Assembly (NCBI GenBank): GCA_964469055.1
Contig: CAYXXN010000142.1
Location: 1 to 6,077 of the forward strand
Source of the DNA: CAYXXN01 sp964469055
GTDB lineage: Bacteria; Acidobacteriota; Thermoanaerobaculia; Multivoradales; JAHEKO01
Direction of reading: 5' to 3'
DNA length: 6,077 nucleotides
Shown piece by piece: positions 1 to 5,956 of this stretch (position 1 is the stretch's first letter; each line of letters starts with the position of its first letter). Made by a program: the position numbers and the translations under genes. The notes below the pieces were generated by a model. That model was not told the origin of the DNA, made no database searches, and saw only the letters and a list, made by a program, of their open reading frames with translations.

Positions 1-579
1 GGGGCTAAAGGCGTTGTCGAAGACCTGCACCTGGGCGACGTTGCCGCCGCCACCGCCGCCACCGCCGCCACCCCCGCCGCCGGCAACGCACGCACTATCC
101 GCCGAGAGGTGCGTCTTCTTCTTCGACACCTCGACGCAGAGAGCCACCCGGGTGTCGCGCGGGATCGGGCCGCCGACCGGGCGCACGAGGACCGTCTGCA
201 GGGTGTCGGCGGCGATGTGGCGCAGGAACCGTTTGCGCTGCGAGAACGAGCCATCGGCGGCGATGGGCAGCGTCACCCGGAAGGTGTAGTAGGCCTGCTG
301 GCTGGCGAGGTTGGTGAGGACGACTTCGACCTCGACGGCATCCGGCAGGCCGCCGCCGGCGTCCAACTGGCCGAAGATCTTGACCCAGTCCCGGCGCACT
401 TTGACCTGGGCGGGGAAGATCGAGTTGTGCGCCTCGACCTGCTGCCCCTCGGCGAGGACTTGGTCGAGGGTGAAGAAGAGGCGGAACGCCTGCACGTCGC
501 CGACGGTCAGGGCGATGCAGCCGGCCAGGGCGAGGGCGATCCCCAGGCTGGCCAGAAAACGGAAACGAAGGCTCCTCAT
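1..579 (-). CDS. Secreted lipoprotein with polyglycine linker and probable C-terminal cupredoxin domain (3' part off the window)
   Basis: The ATG is at 579-577 on the minus strand; 193 residues are in the window and the frame is open to base 1. The start has an AGGAGG site 9 bases upstream. Residues 1-21 form a lipoprotein signal peptide: basic start (MRSLRFRF), hydrophobic core, and lipobox L18-A19-G20-C21, with Ile at +2, which would permit outer-membrane sorting where Lol rules apply. Residues 22-165 alternate like beta strands and match no family I can name; C148 and C164 could form a disulfide. Thirteen glycines follow (167-179), then NVAQVQVFDNAFSP at the edge. The V-x-V-x-DNxFSP pattern resembles the first strand of plastocyanin/azurin-like cupredoxins. 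The copper ligands would lie outside the window, so copper binding and electron transfer are inferred. It is transcribed divergently from the next gene. The lipoprotein call is firm; the cupredoxin call is tentative. Confidence 0.8.
   Translation of the reverse strand, partial: MRSLRFRFLASLGIALALAGCIALTVGDVQAFRLFFTLDQVLAEGQQVEAHNSIFPAQVKVRRDWVKIFGQLDAGGGLPDAVEVEVVLTNLASQQAYYTFRVTLPIAADGSFSQRKRFLRHIAADTLQTVLVRPVGGPIPRDTRVALCVEVSKKKTHLSADSACVAGGGGGGGGGGGGGNVAQVQVFDNAFSP
43..81 (-). repeat. 39-bp polyglycine codon repeat (13 GGN codons)
   Basis: On the minus strand, 13 consecutive glycine codons (residues 167-179 of the lipoprotein) are built largely from the 9-base unit GGCGGCGGT. The tract looks like a flexible linker between the beta-rich N-terminal part and the probable cupredoxin domain. 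Because the unit is a multiple of three, slippage would change linker length without breaking the frame. Confidence 0.9.
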
Positions 580-588
580 GGGTAAAAA

Positions 589-594
589 CCTCCT
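589..594 (-). promoter_or_regulatory. Ribosome binding site of the lipoprotein gene
   Basis: On the minus strand AGGAGG lies 9 bases before the ATG at 579. It is one of the strongest Shine-Dalgarno matches in the window and fixes the start at the residue that gives a complete lipoprotein signal peptide. Confidence 0.8.
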
Positions 595-711
595 GACGGC
601 CGCCTTCCTCCGCGGGGGCCCTCCGGGGCGGCTTGTTCACTCTGCAACGCGGGGCGGGCGCGTTTCCTTCCCGCGTCTGCCGTCGCGGCGGCCTGGGATA
701 GCCTCGCGCCC

Positions 712-1152
712 GTGGCGCGGGAGCTCACCGATCTCGCGGAGGTGCGTCGCGTGTTGGAGGAGAGCCACACGATCGCCGTCCTGGGCGCGCACATCGAGGT
801 GTCCAAACCGGCGCGCTTCGTGCCCGACTATCTGGCCCAGCAGGGCTACCGGCTCCTGCCGGTCAACCCGGTCTTCCTCGGCCGCGAGGCCTGGGGGAGG
901 GACTTCGTGACCACCCTCGAGGACCTCACCGAGCCCGTCGACGTGGTAGAGGTCTTCCGCCGCAGCGACCATCTGCCCGCCCACCTCCCGGAGCTCCTCG
1001 CCATGCGACCACTCCCCCGGGTGGTCTGGCTGCAGCTCGGGATCCGGCACGACGGCGTTGCTCGCGACCTCCTCGCGGCCGGCATCGATGTCGTCCAGGA
1101 CCGCTGCATGCTGGCCGACCACCAGGCGCTGGGGCTGACGCCGCGCCCCTGA
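712..1152 (+). CDS. CoA-binding domain protein (YccU-like, CoA_binding_2 family)
   Basis: A 146-residue protein formed by a single Rossmann-like CoA-binding domain, the usual length for this family. Visible family features in order: TIAVLGAH (20-27, first strand and loop), SKPARFVPDYLAQQGY (31-46), PVNP (50-53), the strand VDVVEVFRRS (76-85), VWLQLG (105-110), and the closing DRCMLADH (130-137), the counterpart of the family's DRC-xx-EH. Relatives bind CoA in structures or resemble succinyl-CoA synthetase alpha N-domains, but the physiological role is unknown and no catalytic domain is present here. The start is GTG; it has only a weak purine run upstream (GGGA, 695-698), but the domain fills the protein from this start. 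It is the first gene of the co-directional cluster, 7 bp before the quinone oxidoreductase gene and divergent from the lipoprotein gene. Confidence 0.88.
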   Translation: MARELTDLAEVRRVLEESHTIAVLGAHIEVSKPARFVPDYLAQQGYRLLPVNPVFLGREAWGRDFVTTLEDLTEPVDVVEVFRRSDHLPAHLPELLAMRPLPRVVWLQLGIRHDGVARDLLAAGIDVVQDRCMLADHQALGLTPRP

Positions 1153-1159
1153 GCTCCTG

Positions 1160-2152
1160 ATGCGCGCCGTCCTGCCGTTCGACCCGACGCGCGGCCCCGA
1201 GCCGGTCGTCGGCGAGCTGCCGGCGCCGGTCGCGGGCCCGGGAGAGGTGCTGCTCAAGGTCCGCGCCACGGCCATCAACCGTGCAGACCTGCTGCAGCTC
1301 CAGGGGCTCTACCCGCCGCCGCCCGGCGAGCCCGCGGGGCCGGGTCTCGAGTGCGCCGGCACCATCGAGGCGGTGGGCGAAGGGGTCGCCGGCTGGAGGG
1401 TCGGAGAGGCCGTCATGGCTCTGCTCGGCGGCGGTGGGCACGCCGAGCGGGTGGCCGCGCCGAGTGGTCAGCTTCTGCCCCTGCCGCCGGGCTGGTCCTT
1501 CGCCGAGGGGGCCGCACTGCCGGAGGCGGCGATCACGGCGTGGGCCAACCTGGTCGGCGAGGGCCGCCTGGCGCCGGGGCAGACGGTGATCGTCTCGGGC
1601 GCCGCCGGCGGCATCGGCAGCTTCGCGGTCCAGCTCGCCCGCGAGCTCGGCGCCACCGTGGTCGCCGCCGGCCGCCGCCGGGAACGGCTCGAGCCGTTGC
1701 GGGCGCTCGGCGCCGCCGCGCTCTGCGAGCTGGGCGAGGACTTGCCGGCTCGCGTGCGGGAAGCCACCGCCGGCCGCGAGGCCGACCTCGCCCTGGACCT
1801 GGTGGGCGGCCGCCACCTCCCCGCGCTCCTCGCCGCCCTGGCACCCGGGGGACGGCTGGTGCTGCTGGGCCTGCTCGCGGGCGTCCGCGCCGAGATCGAC
1901 CTGAGTCTCATCCTGCGCCGGCGGCTGACGGTGGTCGGCTCGACTCTGCGCGCCCGCTCGCGCGCCGAGAAGGCGACGCTAGTCGCGGCCTTCGGCGAGT
2001 TCGCCGCCGGCCGCCTGGCAGACGGCCGCTTGCGAGCCGTCGTCGACCACGTCGTGTCGTGGCCGCGGATCGCCGAGGCCTATGCCGCGGCTGCGCTGGG
2101 TGTCGCGTTCGGCAAGATCGTCGTGACCTTCGAGGGGGTGGAGGGCTGCTAA
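1160..2152 (+). CDS. NAD(P)H:quinone oxidoreductase, PIG3/zeta-crystallin type, zinc-free MDR superfamily
   Basis: A 330-residue medium-chain dehydrogenase/reductase of normal length. The N-terminal GroES-like domain carries the PIG3-family signature AINRADLLQLQGLYPPPPG (38-56). The Rossmann domain has the dinucleotide motif SGAAGGIGSFAVQLA (146-160, an AxxGxxG type) and, after the next strand, an Arg-rich GRRRER (171-176) that would suit the 2'-phosphate of NADPH. GSTLRARS (260-267) and GKIVV (318-322) also match PIG3-type enzymes. The structural and catalytic zinc ligands of alcohol dehydrogenases are absent, as expected for quinone reductases. Family members reduce quinones or related electrophiles in the cytosol with NADPH; the substrate here is unknown. 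The ATG is 7 bp after the upstream stop with no clear ribosome site, so translation is probably coupled. The last codon is Cys. Confidence 0.9.
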   Translation: MRAVLPFDPTRGPEPVVGELPAPVAGPGEVLLKVRATAINRADLLQLQGLYPPPPGEPAGPGLECAGTIEAVGEGVAGWRVGEAVMALLGGGGHAERVAAPSGQLLPLPPGWSFAEGAALPEAAITAWANLVGEGRLAPGQTVIVSGAAGGIGSFAVQLARELGATVVAAGRRRERLEPLRALGAAALCELGEDLPARVREATAGREADLALDLVGGRHLPALLAALAPGGRLVLLGLLAGVRAEIDLSLILRRRLTVVGSTLRARSRAEKATLVAAFGEFAAGRLADGRLRAVVDHVVSWPRIAEAYAAAALGVAFGKIVVTFEGVEGC

Positions 2153-2153
2153 G

Positions 2154-2171
2154 CTCCCGCGGTCCCGGGAG
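2154..2171 (+). promoter_or_regulatory. Hairpin that pairs the ribosome site of the first M16 gene
   Basis: CTCCCG (2154-2159) and CGGGAG (2166-2171) form a perfect 6-bp stem with a 6-base loop. It sits one base after the TAA (2150-2152) of the quinone reductase gene. The 3' arm contains most of the GGGAGG site (2167-2172) that precedes the GTG at 2179. A ribosome terminating at 2152 would cover the 5' arm and free the site, which would couple the two genes. The structure is seen in the sequence; the coupling is inferred. Confidence 0.45.
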
Positions 2172-2178
2172 GGCTCGC

Positions 2179-3729
2179 GTGCCGAACGAAGCCGGATCGA
2201 GCGGCCCCCGCCGCGTTCTCGCGAGCCTGGCCTTCCTCGCCTTGGCGGCGAGCGGCAGCGGGCGCGCCCAGGACCTCGTGGCCTTCGAGCGCAACACGAC
2301 GGTGCGCGTGCTCGACAACGGCTGGACGTTCTTGATCGTCGAGCGGCCGGTGGCGCCGGTGTTCTCGTTCGCCACGCTCGTCGATGTCGGCTCGGCGCAG
2401 GAGGTGCCAGGCATCACGGGCCTCGCCCACATGTTCGAGCACATGGCCTTCAAGGGGACGCCCACGATCGGCACCACCGACTTCGCAGCCGAGAAGGTGG
2501 CGATCGAGGCGATGGAGGCGGCCTACCAGGCCTGGCAGACCGAGCGCATGAAGCTGGCGCCCGACTCCGCGGAGCTCGCGCGGCAGGAAGAGACCTTCCG
2601 CCGGCTCCAGGAGGAGGCGTCGAAGTACGTCGAGGCGAACGAGCTCGACGACATCCTGTCGCTCGCCGGGGCCCTCGGCGTCAACGCCTTCACCAACACC
2701 GACAGCACGGGTTACTTCTACTCGCTGCCGGCCAACAAGTTGGAGCTCTTTACCTACCTCGAATCGGAGCGCTTCCTGCAACCGGTGTTCCGCGAGTTCT
2801 ACCAGGAGCGTGACGTGGTGCAGGAGGAACGCAGGCTGCGCACCGACAGCCAGCCGCTCGGCCGGCTGATCGAGCAGTTCGTGGCCACCGCCTACACCGC
2901 CCATCCCTATCAGCAGCCGGTGGTCGGGTTCATGAGCGATCTCGAAGCCTTCACGATCACCGACGCGAAGCGGTTTTTCGCGACCTACTACGCCCCGGCC
3001 AACATGGTCACGGCGATCGTGGGCGACGTAGACGCCGACCGATTGCTGCCCCTGCTCGAGACCTACTTCGGTCGCGTCCCCGGCCGGCCCGAACCGCAGC
3101 CGCTGCGCACCGTCGAGCCGCCGCAGACGGCGGAGAAGAGCGTGGTGCTCGTCGATCCCTCGCAGCCGGTCTACCTCGAGGGCTACCACGTGCGCGAGGT
3201 GACCCACCCGGATCAGCCGGCCTGGGACGCGATCGACGACATCCTCTCGGGCGGTCGCACCTCCCGGCTCTATCGCACGCTGGTGCGCGACCGCAGGATC
3301 GCTGCGCAGGTCGGCTCGTTCTCCCAGTTCCCGGGCAGCAAGTACCCGCCGCTGTGGATCGTCTACGCCTTTCCGACGCCCGAGAGCTCGAACGAGGAGG
3401 TGCAGGCGGCGATCCGCGGCGAGATCGAGCGCCTGAAGAGCGAGCCGGTGACGGACGAGGAGCTGGTCAGATTCAAGACCCGCGCCAAGGCGGCGCTGCT
3501 GCGCTCGCTGCGCGACAATCAGGGCCTGGCCTTCAACCTCGCCCAGTATCAGCTCTGGTTCGGCGACTGGCGCGAGCTGTTCCGCTACCTGGAGCGGATC
3601 GACGCCGTCTCGAAGGACGACATCCGGCGGGTGGCGAGCGCCGCGCTCGTGCCGGGCAACCGGACCCTCGGGGAGATCGTCACGCGCGCCGAGGAGACGG
3701 CTCCAGAGACCGGCCCGGCCGGCCGCTGA
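2179..3729 (+). CDS. Exported M16 zinc peptidase, catalytic subunit (HxxEH present)
   Basis: A 516-residue insulinase/pitrilysin-family protein. The GTG start has GGGAGG (2167-2172) 6 bases upstream and gives a signal peptide: RR at 11-12, hydrophobic 13-24, likely cut after GRA (28-30). There is no lipobox, so a periplasmic product is expected. The N-terminal M16 domain has the inverted zinc motif H84-M-F-E87-H88. The third ligand is probably E217 in VVQEERR (213-219), and NAFT (169-172) marks the substrate-binding strand. A charged helical insert of about 50 residues (105-156, rich in Glu, Gln and Ala) lengthens the usual HxxEH-to-Glu spacing of about 76 to 129. The C-terminal M16 domain starts near 258 (YYAPANMVTAIVGDVD, 270-285). 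In its R/Y-pair region, LVRDRRIAAQV (368-378), the Arg (R370) is kept but the Tyr position is A376. It lies 13 bp before its partner. The physiological substrate is unknown. Confidence 0.9.
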   Translation: MPNEAGSSGPRRVLASLAFLALAASGSGRAQDLVAFERNTTVRVLDNGWTFLIVERPVAPVFSFATLVDVGSAQEVPGITGLAHMFEHMAFKGTPTIGTTDFAAEKVAIEAMEAAYQAWQTERMKLAPDSAELARQEETFRRLQEEASKYVEANELDDILSLAGALGVNAFTNTDSTGYFYSLPANKLELFTYLESERFLQPVFREFYQERDVVQEERRLRTDSQPLGRLIEQFVATAYTAHPYQQPVVGFMSDLEAFTITDAKRFFATYYAPANMVTAIVGDVDADRLLPLLETYFGRVPGRPEPQPLRTVEPPQTAEKSVVLVDPSQPVYLEGYHVREVTHPDQPAWDAIDDILSGGRTSRLYRTLVRDRRIAAQVGSFSQFPGSKYPPLWIVYAFPTPESSNEEVQAAIRGEIERLKSEPVTDEELVRFKTRAKAALLRSLRDNQGLAFNLAQYQLWFGDWRELFRYLERIDAVSKDDIRRVASAALVPGNRTLGEIVTRAEETAPETGPAGR

Positions 3730-3731
3730 GC

Positions 3732-3737
3732 GGGAGG
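3732..3737 (+). promoter_or_regulatory. Ribosome site deciding a CTG start for the second M16 gene
   Basis: GGGAGG is 5 bases upstream of CTG 3743. The next conventional in-frame start (GTG 3785) has no such site near it and would cut the signal peptide in half. The first M16 gene has the same GGGAGG 6 bases before GTG CCG, and here it precedes CTG CCG. Confidence 0.6.
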
Positions 3738-3742
3738 ACGCC

Positions 3743-5167
3743 CTGCCGAGTCGAGCCTGGAGACTGCTCCCCGTCGCGGCGCTGGTGCTCGCCCCGGCGA
3801 GGGCGCAGGTCGCGGAGGTCGAGGAGCTGACCTTCCCGGCGCTGCGCGACTTCACGATCCCCGAGCCGGAGCGGATCGTGCTCGCCAACGGCCTGGTCGT
3901 CATGCTGCTCGAGGACCACGAGCTGCCGCTGGTCGACGCGACGGCCCGGATCCGCACCGGCGCGCGTTTCGAGCCCGCCGACAAGGTCGGGCTCGCCGCC
4001 CTGGCCGGGACCGTGCAGCGCACGGGCGGCACGGCGACCATGGCGAGCGACGCTCTCGACGACTTCCTCGAGAACCGCGCGGCGTCGATCGAGGCCGGGA
4101 TCGGCGTCGACAGCGGCTCGGCCTCCATGAGCTGTCTCGCCGCGGACCTGCCGGAGGTGCTGCGCGCCTTCGCCGACGTGCTCCGACGACCCGTCTTCGA
4201 GCCCGCCAAGATCGAGGTCGCCAAGGCGCAGCTGCGCTCGGCCATCGCGCGCCAGAACGACGATCCCCAGGACATTCTGTTCCGGGAGTTCGGCGAGGTC
4301 GTCTACGGCGTCGACTCGCCGTACGCCCGCACCGAGACCTTCGCCTCGGTCGACGCGGTGAGCCGCGAGGACCTCCTCGCCTGGCACCAGCGCTTCTACC
4401 ACCCGAACAACGTCGTGCTCGGAGTGGTGGGCGACTTCGAGCGCGAGGAGCTGCTGGCTCTCCTGAGCGAGGTGTTCGGCGACTGGCCGCGCGGCCCCAC
4501 GACCCCCGCCTTCGAAGGGGGGATCGCGTCGGAGGCCCCGGCCGGAGTCTTCGCGGTGGCCAGGGACGACGTCAATCAGTCGAGCATCGCCATGGGGCAC
4601 CTCGGCATTCGTCGCGACGCCCCGGACTACCACGCCTTGCAGGTGTTGAACGAGCTCTTCTCCGGGTCGATGGCCTCGCGGTTGTTCGCCGAAGTGCGTA
4701 CCCGACAGGCTCTGGCCTACGCCGTGTCCGGCGGGGTGGGCAGCGACTGGGACCACCCGGGCCTGACCCGTCTGTTCATGACCACCAAGACGGAGACGAC
4801 CGCGCGGGGCATCGCGGCGCTCCTCGGCGAGGCCCGCCGGCTGGCGACCGAGCCACCGAGCGCAGAGGAGGTCGCCAAGGCCAAGCAGTCGATCCTCGCC
4901 GCCTTCGTCTTCAACTCCGACTCGACCCGCAAGGTGATGGGCCAGCAGCTCACCTACGAGCTGTTCGGCTATCCGCTCGATTGGCTGGCGCGTTACGCCG
5001 CCGGCATTCGCGCCGTCACCCTCGAGGAGGTGCAGCGGTCGGCCCGTGAGCGGCTCCATCCGGACGGCTTCGCGATCCTGGTCGTGGGTCCTACCGAGGG
5101 CCGCGATCGCCCGCTCGAGGAGTTCGGGCCGGTGACGGCGGTGGACGTCACGATCCCCGGCCTCTAG
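3743..5167 (+). CDS. Exported M16 family protein, non-catalytic partner subunit (zinc site lost, R/Y pair kept)
   Basis: A 474-residue M16 protein if it starts at CTG 3743, which gives a full signal peptide (LPSRAWRLLPVAALVLAPARA, likely cut after A21). The only conventional start is GTG 3785 (460 residues), which keeps just a stub of it. The N-terminal domain begins near residue 44 (RIVLANGLVVMLLED). At the zinc-site position GLAALAGTVQRTGG (83-96) has Ala, Gly and Thr in place of His, Glu and His, so it cannot bind zinc in the family manner; NAxT is also gone. The C-terminal domain has FYHPNNVVLGVVGDF (218-232) and SGSMASRLFAEVRTRQALAY, with R319 and Y326 as the R/Y pair. By analogy with M16B pairs such as Sphingomonas SPH2681/SPH2682 and mitochondrial processing peptidase, it should dimerise with the preceding protein and help bind substrate. 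It ends the operon-like cluster; TAG is at 5165-5167. Confidence 0.88.
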   Translation: MPSRAWRLLPVAALVLAPARAQVAEVEELTFPALRDFTIPEPERIVLANGLVVMLLEDHELPLVDATARIRTGARFEPADKVGLAALAGTVQRTGGTATMASDALDDFLENRAASIEAGIGVDSGSASMSCLAADLPEVLRAFADVLRRPVFEPAKIEVAKAQLRSAIARQNDDPQDILFREFGEVVYGVDSPYARTETFASVDAVSREDLLAWHQRFYHPNNVVLGVVGDFEREELLALLSEVFGDWPRGPTTPAFEGGIASEAPAGVFAVARDDVNQSSIAMGHLGIRRDAPDYHALQVLNELFSGSMASRLFAEVRTRQALAYAVSGGVGSDWDHPGLTRLFMTTKTETTARGIAALLGEARRLATEPPSAEEVAKAKQSILAAFVFNSDSTRKVMGQQLTYELFGYPLDWLARYAAGIRAVTLEEVQRSARERLHPDGFAILVVGPTEGRDRPLEEFGPVTAVDVTIPGL

Positions 5168-5168
5168 G

Positions 5169-5182
5169 GCCGAAGCGTCGGC
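5169..5182 (+). other. Small inverted repeat just after the M16 partner gene
   Basis: GCCGA (5169-5173) and TCGGC (5178-5182) pair around a 4-base AGCG loop, starting 2 bases after the stop at 5167. No T-run follows (GGGGAAAACGGG), so it is a poor intrinsic terminator. It also sits where the -35 of the candidate promoter at 5197 would be. Its role is undecided. Confidence 0.25.
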
Positions 5183-5196
5183 GGGGAAAACGGGCT

Positions 5197-5202
5197 TACA
5201 AT
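5197..5202 (+). promoter_or_regulatory. Candidate -10 element for the PAS-LuxR regulator gene
   Basis: TACAAT, one mismatch from TATAAT, lies in the only A/T-rich patch of the 93-bp gap. It would put a transcript start near 5209 and a leader of about 50 bases. No TTGACA-like -35 is seen at 16-18 bp, so the promoter may be weak, activator-dependent or read by another sigma factor. Confidence 0.3.
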
Positions 5203-5236
5203 AGCCAAGCAGTCTTACCCTGGAGGTCGATGCCTC

Positions 5237-5257
5237 GGGTCCTTGGGGAGAGGACCC
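5237..5257 (+). promoter_or_regulatory. Leader hairpin presenting the ribosome site of the PAS-LuxR gene
   Basis: GGGTCCT (5237-5243) and AGGACCC (5251-5257) form a perfect 7-bp stem whose 7-base loop is TGGGGAG. The loop holds the purine-rich ribosome site for the GTG at 5261, three bases after the stem. A GGA inside the loop is the kind of site bound by CsrA/RsmA proteins, but whether this organism has one is unknown. A similar structure recurs at 6045-6065. Confidence 0.5.
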
Positions 5258-5260
5258 ACA

Positions 5261-5914
5261 GTGGATGCGGCAAAGTTGGTCAATCGGGCACGTCAAGCGG
5301 CGGTCGCCACCGACGAGGGCGACCGGATCCTGGCGGCCAACCGCGGTTTCCACGAACTCGTCGGCTGGTCCAAGCGCCGGCCCCCGACCGGCAGGCTGCT
5401 GCATGAGGTGCTGGAGGCCAGAGACGTCTTCGGCAACCGTCTCGCTCCCGGCCCGCTCGCCGTCTGGGAGACGCTCCTCGCCGGCGAGGGGATCCATCCC
5501 TTCGAGCTGCAGGTGACGCAAGCCGGCAATCAGCGCGTGCGGGTCTCCGTGTCTCCGATCGTCGTGCTGGGCCCCAGCAAGTCCTACCAGATCGTCTACG
5601 TCCTGGAGCCGGTGCGGCGGCGGCGGCGAGCCGACGAGGTGATCGATCGCCTACTCGCAGTCAGCGAGCCGGGAGCCGTGGGCGGTCTCCCGGCCTGGTG
5701 GAACGACCGGCACGCTGCCGAGGTCGAGTTGACGCGACGACAGGTCCAGGTCCTGCGCCGGCTTGCCCACGGGGACTCGCCGCAGGTGATCGCCGGCGCG
5801 CTCGGCATGAGCGTGCAGACCGTGCGCTCCCACGTCCAGGCCATCTACGAGAGGCTCGGCGTGCACAACCGCGCCGCGGCCGTGGCCTGGGCCCTGCGTC
5901 ACCAGGTCCTGTAG
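5261..5914 (+). CDS. PAS-LuxR type transcriptional regulator
   Basis: A 217-residue protein with an N-terminal PAS-like sensor domain (about 6-112) and a C-terminal LuxR/GerE helix-turn-helix (about 156-217), joined by a linker that begins with five arginines (119-123). The PAS start reads AAVATDEGDRILAANRGFHE, close to the usual DEDGRILxxN pattern, and may bind a ligand or cofactor that cannot be named from sequence. The HTH reads ELTRRQVQVLRRLAHGDSP, then SVQTVRSHVQAIYERLGV (recognition helix about 184-199), matching the family closely. There is no receiver or kinase domain, so it is a one-component regulator. I chose GTG 5261 over TTG 5243 because GGGGAG/GAGAGG lies at proper distance and TTG 5243 falls inside the leader stem. 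It is 93 bp from the M16 genes and probably has its own promoter. Its targets are unknown; palindromes downstream may be its operators. Confidence 0.85.
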   Translation: MDAAKLVNRARQAAVATDEGDRILAANRGFHELVGWSKRRPPTGRLLHEVLEARDVFGNRLAPGPLAVWETLLAGEGIHPFELQVTQAGNQRVRVSVSPIVVLGPSKSYQIVYVLEPVRRRRRADEVIDRLLAVSEPGAVGGLPAWWNDRHAAEVELTRRQVQVLRRLAHGDSPQVIAGALGMSVQTVRSHVQAIYERLGVHNRAAAVAWALRHQVL

Positions 5915-5916
5915 CG

Positions 5917-5936
5917 CCTCCTGCAAGTGCAGTAGG
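5917..5936. promoter_or_regulatory. Imperfect palindrome downstream of the regulator gene
   Basis: Two 9-base arms, CCTCCTGCA (5917-5925) and TGCAGTAGG (5928-5936), match at all but one pair around a 2-base centre. It begins 3 bases after the stop at 5914. The loop is too small and no T-run follows directly, so an intrinsic terminator is unlikely. A dimer-binding operator is possible. Confidence 0.3.
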
Positions 5937-5956
5937 AAACCCCCTCGTTTTGTGGA

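Noticed and set aside
14..289. Plus-strand open frame with a 13-proline run
   Set aside because: The prolines are the complement of the glycine codons of the lipoprotein on the other strand; the frame has no other support.
109..585. 158-codon plus-strand frame
   Set aside because: It is antisense to the lipoprotein gene, which has a strong ribosome site, lipobox and sensible composition; this frame has none of these.
580..711. Promoters in the divergent gap between the lipoprotein and CoA-binding genes
   Set aside because: TTGTTC (633-638) and GATAGC (697-702) were considered, but neither has a partner hexamer at proper spacing. Promoters must be here or nearby, but I cannot place them.
1351..2178. 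Long in-frame extension upstream of the first M16 gene
   Set aside because: This part overlaps the quinone reductase in another frame and reads as Arg/Gly-rich noise. The real start is GTG 2179, with a ribosome site and signal peptide.
3711..3726. GGCC-rich inverted repeats at the end of the first M16 gene as a terminator
   Set aside because: They are inside the coding sequence, no T-run follows, and the partner gene begins 13 bp after the stop, so termination here is unlikely.
2149..4275. 708-codon open frame on the minus strand
   Set aside because: It lies opposite the two M16 genes, whose domain motifs are clear. Its product is a low-complexity Arg/Ala/Gly-rich sequence with no family features, as is usual for antisense frames in high-GC DNA.
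5243..5260. TTG 5243 as start of the PAS-LuxR gene
   Set aside because: It lies inside the leader stem and its nearest ribosome site is too distant (GGAGG at 5222-5226). GTG 5261 has a well-spaced site and still covers the whole PAS domain.
5230..5406. Small frame starting ATG at 5230, 3 bases after GGAGG
   Set aside because: The spacing is too short, it overlaps the PAS domain in another frame, and the 58-residue product is Arg/Gly/Pro-rich noise. It was considered as a leader peptide, but nothing supports this.
3680..5521. 613-codon open frame on the minus strand
   Set aside because: It is antisense to the second M16 gene and part of the PAS-LuxR gene, rich in Arg/Gly/Glu/His with no recognisable motif.
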